The notes beneath the pieces are model-generated. The model ran no database searches, was not told where the DNA came from, and saw only the letters and a program-made list of their open reading frames with translations. Of a stretch of DNA of 64,000 bases, positions 33,497 through 43,400 are shown in pieces; the stretch's first letter is position 1, and every line of letters begins with the position of its first letter. Both the position numbers and the translations under genes were made by a program. The DNA lies in contig NZ_QTJY01000005.1 of the NCBI RefSeq assembly GCF_003703975.1, forward strand, positions 248,001 through 312,000, read 5' to 3'. The DNA comes from Larkinella soli (GTDB lineage Bacteria; Bacteroidota; Bacteroidia; Cytophagales; Spirosomataceae).

Positions 33497-33763
33497 TTAT
33501 TCCGATTTAAGACTTTTTACCGGATTCGTCAGGGCCGCCTTCGGACTTTGGAAGCTGTTCGTCAGGAAAGCCGCCCCGACGGCCGGCCCCCAGCACCTTG
33601 CGGATGCTGATCTCCTAACGGTCGTAGCTCCACTCGTGCCGGACAACCGGCTGATCAGGAGGCCGCCGGCGAGGGCCAGGGTGAGGCCGCCCAGGTTGGT
33701 GAAGGAGTAGCTTTTATGCCTCGCAAAATTCCGAAAGGCAATTTTCAGGTAGTTCTTCAGCAT
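33497..33763 (-). pseudogene. Relic of an FtsX/MacB-type permease, copy 13
   Basis: An 88-codon frame starts MLKNYLKIAFRNFARHKSYS, a perfect family start, and ends TNPVKSLKSE, a perfect family tail. Between them lie only fragments. A shifted frame encodes RHEWSYDR (the start of the first periplasmic domain), joined directly to EISIRKVLGAG (the second coupling motif, also out of frame). The frame then returns at FLTNSFQSPKAAL. About 700 codons are missing in at least two deletions. The gene cannot make a working permease. Its promoter and both activator palindromes are still intact (33819-33924). Confidence 0.9.
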
Positions 33764-33818
33764 TGGACTGAGCCGTTCAAAGAAGCTCAGACGACCCGGA
33801 GAGCATCCCTATCCGACC

Positions 33819-33924
33819 GCCAAGCCTATGCCAGATGCGCCAACGCGCTGTATATCATAACATTAAAAAGTTGTCCTGTACCGATTCTGTCCGCAATCGG
33901 ACAGGTTTTGTACGTTTGCGGACA
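33819..33924 (-). promoter_or_regulatory. Sigma-54-like promoter with tandem palindromes, upstream of the permease relic
   Basis: Leftward TGGCATAGGCTTGGC (33833-33819) has GG and GC exactly 10 bases apart. TGTCCGCAATCGGACA (33888-33903) is a perfect palindrome outside its 4-base centre. TGTACGTTTGCGGACA (33909-33924) is the second site, 21 bp away. The inner edge is 55 bp from the TGG. This is the clearest operator pair in the window although the gene behind it is dead. Confidence 0.7.
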
Positions 33925-34509
33925 AGCGGCTCCGGCGCGCCGGTTATGTTCAACTAAGCCTATATTAACTTATTTTTAACAAGTTTCGACTACATTTTAA
34001 CTACTTTAGGTACTATATTTTATTATATAAATTCTATTCGATAATTTTAATCTTAAATAGTAACAAACAACAGTGTTTCCCGCTGTAAAGGATTGCCTTA
34101 GACGCTATGGGCGTTGTTTGATAAAAGAGAGTAAATTCCTAAACCCTAACACCTTTTATCAAAAACCCTATCCCAACCTTATGAAGAAATTGTACACGTT
34201 GAATGACTTACTTCGAACGTACCTGAGGGGATTCCGGATCCTGAGCCGATCCGCCCTGCCTGAGTACTCCTTCGCTTCCCCGCTTCATGGCAGCGAATCC
34301 CCTCTGGGGCATCATTAACCTGATTGCCTGAGAATTGGACTGGTTTCCAGACAATCCCTGAATAACGTTCCCGCCGTTCGGGAGGAAGGGCTGTCTGCTA
34401 CATGGGTCCGAAATACCGTCTATGCTCTTTTGTTTCCGGCTGTTACCGATAACCGGTCGACGGCTGATGGTCTGCCAACCTTCTTAACTAAATCTAACCT
34501 TTTTTCTCT
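33925..34509 (+). other. Long AT-rich upstream region and leader of the SusC gene
   Basis: About 585 bp without a convincing gene. The stretch 33955-34070 is very AT-rich against the GC-rich surroundings and probably holds the SusC promoter. An 11-bp perfect inverted repeat, TTTGATAAAAG (34117-34127) and CTTTTATCAAA (34153-34163), could form a hairpin. A 45-codon frame (34181-34318, MKKLYTLNDLLRTYLRGFRI) may be a leader peptide or chance. Transcript start and any attenuation are not established. Confidence 0.5.
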
Positions 34510-37500
34510 ATGAAAAACTCTATTGATCAGGTGCCTCCAAAAACCAGGTATCTATTAGTACTCCTTCTGATGCTTGTCTCCGTCACCGGAGTGCTGGCCC
34601 AGGTAACGATACGAGGGAAAGTTACCAGCACCCAGGGTGAAGCGTTGCCCGGCGTGAGCATCGTCGTGAAGGGAACCACCCAGGGAACGACGACCAACGC
34701 CGAGGGGACTTATTCCCTCAACGTGCCGAACCGGAGCGCCACGCTGGTTTTCTCCTTCATCGGTTACGTATCGCAGGAAATCGCAGTGGGTGGCCGTTCG
34801 ACCATCGATATCAAATTGCTCGACGACGTCAGCCAGCTGAACGAAGTCGTCGTGGTCGGTTACGGGGTCCAGAAGAAGGAAACCGTTACGGGTTCGGTCG
34901 TTTCCGTCAAAGGGGCCGACCTGGTGAAATCACCGACGACGAACCTTTCCAACTCCATCGCCGGGCGTCTGCCGGGCGTCGTGGCCGTCAACCGCAGCGG
35001 TGAGCCGGGCTACGACGGTTCTGCCATCCGGATCCGGGGTACGAACACGCTGGGGAACAACAACGCCCTGGTCGTCGTCGATGGGGTTCCGGCGCGTTCA
35101 GGCGGTCTGGAGCGGATCAACCCGGCCGACATCGAGAACATCTCGGTCCTGAAGGACGCTTCGGCGGCCATCTACGGTTCACGGGCGGCCAACGGGGTTA
35201 TCCTGATCACCACCAAACGGGGTAAAACCGGCAAGCCGCAGTTGTCCTATTCATTCAACCAGGGCTTCTCGCAGCCGACGGTGGTTCCGAAACTGGCCAA
35301 TGCCGGCGAATATGCCCAGATGCTCAACGACCTGAACGTCTATGAACTTCCGGTGTCGGAATGGGCAGCCGCTACGCAGGCCTACAAATCGACCGGCAAA
35401 TATACCCGCCCGGACGGAACCGTTCGGACGGCTCCCTACTCACCGGACGACATCACGAAATACAACGACGGTTCGGACCCCTGGGGCCACCCGAACACCG
35501 ACTGGTATAAATCGACCCTGAAAAACTGGTCTCCGCAGCAGCAGCACAACCTCCAGGTAACGGGCGGTACGGAAGATTTCAAGTACCTGGCCTCCATGGG
35601 TTACCAGAACCAGGATGCCTACTACAAACGTTCGGCGACGGGGTATAAGCAGTATGACCTGCGCGTCAACCTCGATGCCAACATCAACAAGTACGTTCAC
35701 CTGGCCGTCGGTTTGCTGGGACGCGAGGAGTTCCGGTTCTACCCGACCCGGGGCGCCGGTGCCATCTTCCGGATGCAGATGCGCGGAAAACCGAACCAGC
35801 CGGCCTTCTGGCCCGACGGTCGTCCGGGTCCGGACATCGAGAACGGGGAGAACCCGGTCGTCATCACCACCAACGATACCGGTTACGATCAGGACAAGCG
35901 CGACTACTTCCAGACCAACGGTCAGCTTGACATCAAAATTCCGGGCGTGGAAGGTCTGAAGTTCTCCGGGACGGCCGCCATCGACAAATACTGGCGCAAC
36001 CGCAAGCTGTGGCAGACGCCCTGGACGCTGTATGAGCGCGGCACGGGCGTCGACGCCAACGGCAACCCGAATCTGATTCCGAGCCGTCGCGGTCCGGCCG
36101 AACCCCGTCTGAACCTGTACAACGAAAACCAGCTGAACATCCTGCTCGGCGGGATCATGACCTACGAGCGGAAATTCGGCGCCGACCACGGCCTGACGGT
36201 ACTGGCCGGGGTGAACCGGGAAACCATCGACGGTGACAACTTCGAAGCCTTCCGGCGCTACTTTATTTCGGCCAACATCGACCAGCTCTTCGCCGGGGGT
36301 GACCTGGAGAAAAACAACAACGGCGGAGCGTTCGAACGGGCCCGGATCAACTACTTCGGCCGGGTAGCCTATAACTACAAGGAGAAGTATCTGGCCGAGT
36401 TCCTGTGGCGTTATGACGGTTCCGACATCTTCCCACAAGAAACCCGTTACGGCTTCTTCCCGGGCTTCCTGGCGGGCTGGGTGATCTCGGAAGAAAATTT
36501 CCTGAAAAACTCCGTCCCGGCCATCAACTACCTGAAACTGCGCGGTTCGTGGGGTCAGTTGGGGAACGACCAGATCTACCTGCCGGGGACGACCAACCTG
36601 GCGACCTATCAGTATCTGGCCACCTACGGCTTCAACACCTACATTATCAACAACTCGCAGGCCAAGACGCTGACCGAGGCCCGGATTCCGAACCCGACCA
36701 TTACGTGGGAGGTGGCCAACAACATGGACATCGGTCTGGAAGGGCAGCTGTTCAACGGTAAGATCAACTTCGAGTTCGACTACTTCAACAACCTGCGGAC
36801 GTCGATTCTCTATCCGCGGAACGCATCCATCCCCCGCACGACGGGTCTGGTGCTGCCTCCGGAAAACATCGGGAAGGTGCGCAACCGCGGCTTCGACGGC
36901 CAGATCGGCTACAACGGCCAGGTGCAGGACCTGAAGTTTACGGTGTCCGTCAACGGCGGTTATGCCCAGAACAAAATCATCTTCTGGGATGAAGCGCCGG
37001 GCGCACCGGCCTGGCAGCGCACGACGGGCATGCCGATCAACACCTACATCGCCTACCAGTACGACGGGGTGTTCAGGGATCAGGCCGACATCGACGCCAA
37101 CACGCTCGACTACTCGGCCATCGTGAAAACGCTCCGCCCGGGTGACATGAAGTACAAGGACTTCAACGGCGACGGCAAGATCACGCCCGACGACCGCGTC
37201 CGGAACAAGCGCACCAACCTGCCGCTGTTCCAGGGAGGGATGAACATCACGGCGGCCTACAAAAACTTCGACCTGACCATCCTGTTCCAGGGTTCGGCCG
37301 GGGCGCAGCAGTACATCAGCCTCGGGGAGTCCGGCAACATCGGGAACTACCTGAAAGAGATCTACACGGATCGCTGGACGGTCGACAACCCGAGCAGCGT
37401 TCACCCGCGGATCGCCAACCGGAGCGACCAGTATTTCTCAGGGGGTAACACCTACTGGCTGCGTTCGGCCGACTACCTTCGCCTGAAAAACCTGGAGATC

Positions 37501-37689
37501 GGCTATACGATCCCGGATCGCATCACGAAGAAAGCCGGCGTGAGCAGCCTGCGGCTGTACGGTAACGCCCTGAACCTGGCGACCCTCATCAACAAATTAG
37601 GTTCGTTCGATCCGGAAGCTGACAATGCGACGGGCCAGTATTATCCGCAGGCCCGTGTGATCAACTTTGGTGCATCGCTTCGTTTTTAA
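34510..37689 (+). CDS. SusC/RagA-family TonB-dependent outer-membrane receptor
   Basis: This is a 1059 aa protein. The signal peptide covers ~1-31 (ending TGVLAQ). A CarboxypepD-regulatory-like domain spans ~32-105 (GKVTSTQGEALPGVSIVVKG). The SusC signature NEVVVVGYGVQKK is at ~111-123, and the plug domain at ~124-235 (IAGRLPGVV, IRIRGTNTL, VLKDASAAIYGSRAANGVI). A 22-strand-type barrel follows, ending in the terminal Phe of ...INFGASLRF, as needed for BAM insertion. It works with SusD (14 bp downstream) to import an oligomer energised by TonB-ExbBD. The substrate is unknown, as no glycoside hydrolase or peptidase sits in the locus. No sigma/anti-sigma pair is adjacent. Confidence 0.96.
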   Translation: MKNSIDQVPPKTRYLLVLLLMLVSVTGVLAQVTIRGKVTSTQGEALPGVSIVVKGTTQGTTTNAEGTYSLNVPNRSATLVFSFIGYVSQEIAVGGRSTIDIKLLDDVSQLNEVVVVGYGVQKKETVTGSVVSVKGADLVKSPTTNLSNSIAGRLPGVVAVNRSGEPGYDGSAIRIRGTNTLGNNNALVVVDGVPARSGGLERINPADIENISVLKDASAAIYGSRAANGVILITTKRGKTGKPQLSYSFNQGFSQPTVVPKLANAGEYAQMLNDLNVYELPVSEWAAATQAYKSTGKYTRPDGTVRTAPYSPDDITKYNDGSDPWGHPNTDWYKSTLKNWSPQQQHNLQVTGGTEDFKYLASMGYQNQDAYYKRSATGYKQYDLRVNLDANINKYVHLAVGLLGREEFRFYPTRGAGAIFRMQMRGKPNQPAFWPDGRPGPDIENGENPVVITTNDTGYDQDKRDYFQTNGQLDIKIPGVEGLKFSGTAAIDKYWRNRKLWQTPWTLYERGTGVDANGNPNLIPSRRGPAEPRLNLYNENQLNILLGGIMTYERKFGADHGLTVLAGVNRETIDGDNFEAFRRYFISANIDQLFAGGDLEKNNNGGAFERARINYFGRVAYNYKEKYLAEFLWRYDGSDIFPQETRYGFFPGFLAGWVISEENFLKNSVPAINYLKLRGSWGQLGNDQIYLPGTTNLATYQYLATYGFNTYIINNSQAKTLTEARIPNPTITWEVANNMDIGLEGQLFNGKINFEFDYFNNLRTSILYPRNASIPRTTGLVLPPENIGKVRNRGFDGQIGYNGQVQDLKFTVSVNGGYAQNKIIFWDEAPGAPAWQRTTGMPINTYIAYQYDGVFRDQADIDANTLDYSAIVKTLRPGDMKYKDFNGDGKITPDDRVRNKRTNLPLFQGGMNITAAYKNFDLTILFQGSAGAQQYISLGESGNIGNYLKEIYTDRWTVDNPSSVHPRIANRSDQYFSGGNTYWLRSADYLRLKNLEIGYTIPDRITKKAGVSSLRLYGNALNLATLINKLGSFDPEADNATGQYYPQARVINFGASLRF

Positions 37690-37703
37690 TCCATCAAGTG
37701 ACC

Positions 37704-39569
37704 ATGCTAAGAAAATTTAAAACCATAAGTTTAGCCATCGGGATCGCCACCTTCGCCGTGACCGGTTGCAACGACGATTTCGTGAACACCCAGCCGCTGG
37801 ATCAGGTATCCGGGGCGGCCGTCTGGTCGGACGCAGCGCTGGCCGAGGCCTTCGTCACGGGGATCTACGCCGGTCTGGGACAGGGCGGTTTCAACGAACA
37901 GCAGCTTGCCTCGCTGACCGACGAGACCATCTTCACGCACCCCGGCCGGAACATCACCACCATTACGGAGGGACGTTCGAACCCGGCCGATCCGGGCTGG
38001 ATCAACGAGACGATCGACTGGAACCAGATGTATCTGCGCATCCGGGCCTGTAACCTCGCCCTGGCCAACCTCGCCAAACCGAACTTCACCAACACGAACA
38101 AGATCGTGGAGCGGCTGATCGGCGAAGCGAAGTTCCTGCGGGCTTACTACTACCACCAGCTGGTGCGGTATTATGGTGGCGTTCCCATCATCGACCGCCC
38201 GTATGAGCTGGGTGAAGCCGACTATCTGGCCCCCCGCAACACGATGGAAGAGTGTATCAACTTCATCGTGAAGGATTGCGACGATGCCGCTGCGGCCCTG
38301 AAAGGGGTGAGCATGGTAAGAGGCCGGGCCAACGAAGCCGCTGCCCTGGCGCTCAAATCCCGCATCCTGCTGTATGCCGCCAGCGACCTGTACGATGCCG
38401 CCACGGCCAAAGCGAAATCGTCGGCGCATGCCGCTTTCCAGAACGCGGCCCTGCTGGGCTACACCGGCGGCACGCGCGCCGAACGCTGGACCAAAGCCCG
38501 GGATGCCGCCAAAGCGGTGCTGGACCTGACCAGCTACGGCTACATGCTGAACCTGGCGGCCCCGGCCGTGAAGGAAGAAGGCATGACCAACTACAACAAC
38601 ATCGCCATGTCGCGCAACGGGGGTGAACGGGATGTGATCTTCTCCCGTCTGTTCATCAACGAGAAGCAGGAACCGGGCGGCCAGCAGGGCCTGTTCAACG
38701 GCCCGAACGGCTACCACAACTGGGCCGGTAACTCCCCGGTCCAGCTCATGGTCGACGATTATGAGATGATGGACGGCACGAAGTTCAGCTGGAGCAACCC
38801 GGCCCACGCTTCGGCCCCGTACAACAACCGTGACCCGCGCTTCTATGTCTCGATCCTGTACGACGGCGCCCCCTGGAAGCCCCGCACGGCCGACGTAGCC
38901 GCCAAAGACCCGGTCAACCAGATCCAGACGGGCAGCTACGAGGTAGTCGTCAACGGCGCGAAAACCACCATTGCCGGTCTCGACACCCGCAAGAGCTCGG
39001 TGGAAGACTGGAACGGCAGCTACACCGGTTATTATATGCGGAAGTTCATCGATCCGAGCCCCGCCATCGTCGATCAGAACACCTATCAGCAGGTTCCCTG
39101 GCCGTTCTTCCGCTACACGGAGGCCGTCCTGAACTACGCCGAAGCGCTGATTGAACTGGGCCAGGACGCCGATGCCAGAACCTGGCTGAACCGAATCCGC
39201 TTCCGGGCCGGGATGCCCGCCATCCCCGTCACCGAAACCGGGGCCGCGCTTCGTGAACGGTACCGCAACGAACGCCGGGTTGAACTGGCCTTTGAGGAAC
39301 ACCGCTACCACGACACCCGCCGGTGGATGATTGCCCCGACGACGCTGGGCCGGAAAGCCAACGGCATCACGATTACAGGTATCCTCAAACCGGGCAAGAC
39401 CGTCTCGCTCTACAAGTACGATCCGACCAGCTACGACTATACGTATAAGGTTACCGAGATCGATCCCGGAAAGGAAAACCGCAACTGGGCGGACAAGCAG
39501 TACTACCTGCCGATCCACCGCGACGAGATGAACCGGAACAACAAGCTGATTCAGAACCCGGGATATTGA
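37704..39569 (+). CDS. SusD/RagB-family outer-membrane lipoprotein
   Basis: This is a 621 aa protein from ATG 37704; a GTG two codons upstream is in frame but less likely. The lipobox VTGC (Cys22) predicts a surface lipoprotein. The N-terminal part has the family's TPR-like helices (NQMYLRIRACNLALANL, LIGEAKFLRAYYYHQLVRYY). The C-terminal part has RNERRVELAFEEHRYHDTRR and the typical ending YYLPIHRDEMNRNNKLIQNPGY. It caps the SusC barrel and binds the nutrient. The gene is followed by a strong terminator at 39596-39632, so the pair forms its own operon. Confidence 0.96.
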   Translation: MLRKFKTISLAIGIATFAVTGCNDDFVNTQPLDQVSGAAVWSDAALAEAFVTGIYAGLGQGGFNEQQLASLTDETIFTHPGRNITTITEGRSNPADPGWINETIDWNQMYLRIRACNLALANLAKPNFTNTNKIVERLIGEAKFLRAYYYHQLVRYYGGVPIIDRPYELGEADYLAPRNTMEECINFIVKDCDDAAAALKGVSMVRGRANEAAALALKSRILLYAASDLYDAATAKAKSSAHAAFQNAALLGYTGGTRAERWTKARDAAKAVLDLTSYGYMLNLAAPAVKEEGMTNYNNIAMSRNGGERDVIFSRLFINEKQEPGGQQGLFNGPNGYHNWAGNSPVQLMVDDYEMMDGTKFSWSNPAHASAPYNNRDPRFYVSILYDGAPWKPRTADVAAKDPVNQIQTGSYEVVVNGAKTTIAGLDTRKSSVEDWNGSYTGYYMRKFIDPSPAIVDQNTYQQVPWPFFRYTEAVLNYAEALIELGQDADARTWLNRIRFRAGMPAIPVTETGAALRERYRNERRVELAFEEHRYHDTRRWMIAPTTLGRKANGITITGILKPGKTVSLYKYDPTSYDYTYKVTEIDPGKENRNWADKQYYLPIHRDEMNRNNKLIQNPGY

Positions 39570-39595
39570 CCGTCTCCATTTGCACAACGAATCAC

Positions 39596-39632
39596 TCCGT
39601 GCCGGCCTCCAGAGGGTCGGCACGGATTTTTT
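39596..39632 (+). terminator. Rho-independent terminator after SusD
   Basis: A 9-bp perfect stem TCCGTGCCG (39596-39604) / CGGCACGGA (39618-39626) with a 13-base loop is followed by six T. It lies 27 bp after the SusD stop codon. Confidence 0.9.
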
Positions 39633-39657
39633 GATAGCATTCTAAACGCCGGCCATT

Positions 39658-40371
39658 ATGAAAACCATCATCTGCCTTTCCGGAATGATATTGCTGCTTT
39701 CCGGCACTCTGCGGGCGCAGAATCCAGGGGTGATTCGGGTCAAGGGAGGTCCCAACTGGCAACGGTCCGTGCCTCTGGGCGAGCGATACCGTTACCCGCA
39801 GTTTAAAAACGGTAAAATTACTTATACCTCCGGCCAGACGGCAACCGGCCGTCTGAACTACAACATCCTGATCGGCGAGATGCAGTTTATCGACATCAAA
39901 GGCGATACGCTTTCACTGGCGAACGAAACCACCGTCCGGGAGGTGGAGGTGGGTGAAAGCCGCTTCCGGTATGATCCCAAATTTGGTTTTATAGAAGTGA
40001 TCTCCGAACACCCGGCCGCGTCCCTGACCATGAAGCCCGTTTTCAAGACCGTCCGGGCTGAAAAGAACGGCGGCTATAACCAGTCGTCGGGCACGTCGGC
40101 CATCAGTCAGTACAAATCGTTCATCGGCAGCAACGGGCAGTTGTCCCGGCTGGAACAGGAAGGCGACCTGCTGCTGGAAAAGGATGTCGTCTACCTGATG
40201 GTCGACCGGAACAACCGTTTCTACCGCCTGAACCGGGCTACCGTGCTGAAGACTTTCCCGAAAAGCAGATCCGAAATCGACGCCTTTCTGAAAGCGGAAT
40301 CCATTGATTTCAAAAAAGAAGCAGATCTGAAAAAATTGCTGCAATTTTGTAGTTCGTTAAGTAATTACTGA
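39658..40371 (+). CDS. Secreted protein of unknown function in the SusCD locus
   Basis: This is a 237 aa protein with a signal peptide at about 1-20 (MKTIICLSGMILLLSGTLRA). The mature part is predicted to be mostly beta strand (FKNGKITYTSGQTATGRLNYNILIGEMQFIDIKGDTL), then a Lys-rich helical C-terminus. The segment with GRLNYNILIGEMQFI resembles periplasmic proteins of Bacteroidota annotated only as hypothetical. I cannot name a family or activity. It lies downstream of the SusD terminator and 44 bp before the FG-GAP lipoprotein gene on the same strand, so cotranscription with that gene is plausible. Confidence 0.75.
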   Translation: MKTIICLSGMILLLSGTLRAQNPGVIRVKGGPNWQRSVPLGERYRYPQFKNGKITYTSGQTATGRLNYNILIGEMQFIDIKGDTLSLANETTVREVEVGESRFRYDPKFGFIEVISEHPAASLTMKPVFKTVRAEKNGGYNQSSGTSAISQYKSFIGSNGQLSRLEQEGDLLLEKDVVYLMVDRNNRFYRLNRATVLKTFPKSRSEIDAFLKAESIDFKKEADLKKLLQFCSSLSNY

Positions 40372-40415
40372 ACCGGACTTTTGCCTGGCCTCAACGTTTC
40401 GGAAGGCCCTTCACT

Positions 40416-43400
40416 ATGAAATTTTATCCAGCTTATACCCTTTACCTACTGCTTCCGCTGACGGTTCTGACCGGATGCCGGGACTCCTCCGCTCCCGGGG
40501 GAAAACCCGCAGCCGAGGCTTCCGGCCCACCGCTCTTCACCCTGATGCCGGTGGAGGAAACCCGCGTCGATTTCGCCAACAACCTCTCCGAAGGCCTGAA
40601 CACCAACGTGCTGATGTATGAATACTTCTACAACGGCGGGGGGGTGGCCGTGGGCGACCTCAACAACGACGGGCTGGACGACCTCTATTTCACCGGGAAC
40701 ATGGTTCCCAACAAGCTCTACCTGAACCGGGGCAGCCTGAAGTTCGAGGACATCACCGCCCCGGCCGGGGTGGCCGGCCGCGAAGGTCCGTGGAAAACCG
40801 GCGTTACGATGGCCGACGTCAACGGCGACGGCCGGCTCGACATTTTTGTCTGTTACTCCGGCAGCCTGCCTCCCGAAAAACGCACCAAACAGCTGTTCAT
40901 CAACGAAGGGCCGGACGCCCGGGGCATGCCCCATTTCAGCGAACAGGCCGCCCGATACGGCCTCGACAGCCCCTCCAACGCCACCCATGCCACCTTCTTC
41001 GACTATGACCGGGACGGCGATCTCGATTGTTTTCTGGTGAATCACAACCCCAAGTCGCTGCCGGTTCTGGACGAAGCGACCACGGCCGACCTGCTGAAAA
41101 AACCCGACCCCGTGACGGGCCTGCGGCTGTTCCGAAACGACGGAAACCGCTTTCAGGACGTCACCGCCCGCGCCGGAATCCGCAGCACCTCCCTGTCGTA
41201 TGGCCTGAGCGCCGGGGTGTCGGACCTCGACGGCGACGGCTGGCCGGACCTCTACGTCTCCAACGACTACACGGTTCCCGACTACCTTTATATCAACAAC
41301 CGCAACGGCACCTTCACCGACCGCATTCAGTCGAGTCTGGGCCATTTTCCGCACTTCTCGATGGGTAGCGACGTGGCCGACGTCAACAACGACGGCCTGC
41401 CCGACCTCTTCGCGCTCGATATGCTGCCCGAAGACAACCGGCGTCAGAAGCTGCTCTTTGCCCCCGACAACTACGAGAAGTTCGAGTTGAACCTGAAAAC
41501 CGGGTTTCACTACCAGTATATGCGGAATATGCTCCAGGTCAACAACGGCGACGGCACCTTCAGCGAAATGGGTCAGCTGGCGGGGCTTTCCAATACCGAC
41601 TGGAGCTGGGCACCCCTCTTTGCCGATTACGACAACGACGGCTGGAAGGACCTTTTCGTCACGAACGGCTACGTCCGGGATTATACGAACATGGATTTCC
41701 TCAAATATATGGGGGACTACATGCAGCACAGCCAGGGCGACATCCGGCGGCAGAACGTCCTCGAACTGGTGTATAAAATGCCGGCTTCCGACGTGGTCAA
41801 CTACGTCTTTCGGAACAACGGCAACCTGACCTTTACCGACATGAGCCGGGTCTGGGGCCTGACGCTGCCCTCCAACAGCAACGGAGCCGCCTACGCCGAC
41901 CTCGACAACGACGGCGACCTCGACCTGGTGGTCAACAACATCAACAAACCGGCCTTCATCTACCGCAACGAAGCCGGTTCGCAGCTGAAACATCACTACC
42001 TGAAGGTGAAGCTGGAAGGGGCGGGCGCCAACCGCTTCGGGCTGGGGGCCAAAGTCATGCTGTACCGGAACGGCCAACAGCAGTATCTGGAGCAGATGCC
42101 GGCGCGTGGCTTTCAGTCGAGCGTGTCGACGGTGCTGCATTTCGGGCTGGGCCGGGACGCGGGCGTGGATTCGCTGCGGGTGGTCTGGCCGGGCGGGAAA
42201 CAACAGTTACTGACGGGCGTCAAAGCCGACCAGGTGCTGACGCTCCGGGAAACCGGGGCCACCCTCCCCTACCGCGCGCCCAGACCGGTCCCGCCGGTAT
42301 TCACGGAAGTAGCCTCCCCGATCGCCTACACGGCCGCCCGGAACACCGTCAACGATTTCAAACGCCAGCCGCTGCTGATCAACCCGCTCTCCTTCGCCGG
42401 TCCCTGTCTGATCAGGGCCGACCTGAACGGCGACGGGCTGGAAGACGTATTTGCCGGGGGCGGCAGCGGCCAGGCCGGCGCTATCTTCATGCAGGAAGCG
42501 GGCGGGCGGTTCGCCCGACGGCCGCAGCCTGCTCTGGAAGCCGACAAAGCCGCCGAGGATGCCGACGCGGCCTTCTTCGATGCCAACGGCGACGGCTTTA
42601 CCGATCTGTATGTGGCCGGGGGCGGCTATGCCAGCTTCCTGCCCGACGACCCGCTGCTGCAGGACCGGCTGTATCTCAACGACGGCAATGGCAACTTTAC
42701 GCGTAAAGCCGACGCCCTGCCGGTGATGCGGACCAGCAAAGGCTGCGTGCGGGTGACCGACCTCAACGGCGACCGCAAACCCGACCTTTTCGTGGGCGGC
42801 CGCGTCATTCCGGGGCGGTATCCCGAGACACCGCAAAGCTACCTGCTCATCAACGACGGCCAGGGTCGCTTTCAGGACCGGACGGCCGCCCTGGCCCCCG
42901 AACTCCAGCGGATCGGCATGGTGACCGATGCGGCCTGGGTGGACCTGAACGCCGACCGGAAACCTGAGCTGGTGGTCGTAGGTGAATGGATGCCGCTGAC
43001 CGTGCTGACGCAGGAAGGCGGCAGGCTGACCATCAAAACGACGGATTTCTTCGGGAAGGAATATAAGGGCTGGTGGAACAAACTGCTGGTCGACGATCTC
43101 AACGGCGACGGAAAACCGGACCTGATCGTGGGCAACCAGGGCCTGAACACCCAATGTAAAGCCGACGACAAAGAACCGGCCGAACTGATCTACAAGGATT
43201 TCGACGACAACGGCTCCGTCGATCCGATCTTCTCCTTTTACATGCAGGGCAAAAGTTATCCCTACGTCACCCGCGACGAACTGCTCGACCAGATGAGCAT
43301 CATGCGGACCCGCTTCCCGGATTACAAAAGCTACGCCGACGCCACCCTGAAGGACATCTTCACGGAGGAAGAACTGAAGGACGCCAAACGGCTGGAAGCC

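Noticed and set aside
35440-37404. Leftward 654-codon frame opposite SusC, and similar frames opposite SusD and the FG-GAP gene
   Set aside because: The sense frames have complete domains, signal peptides and correct termini. The antisense frames have no motif.
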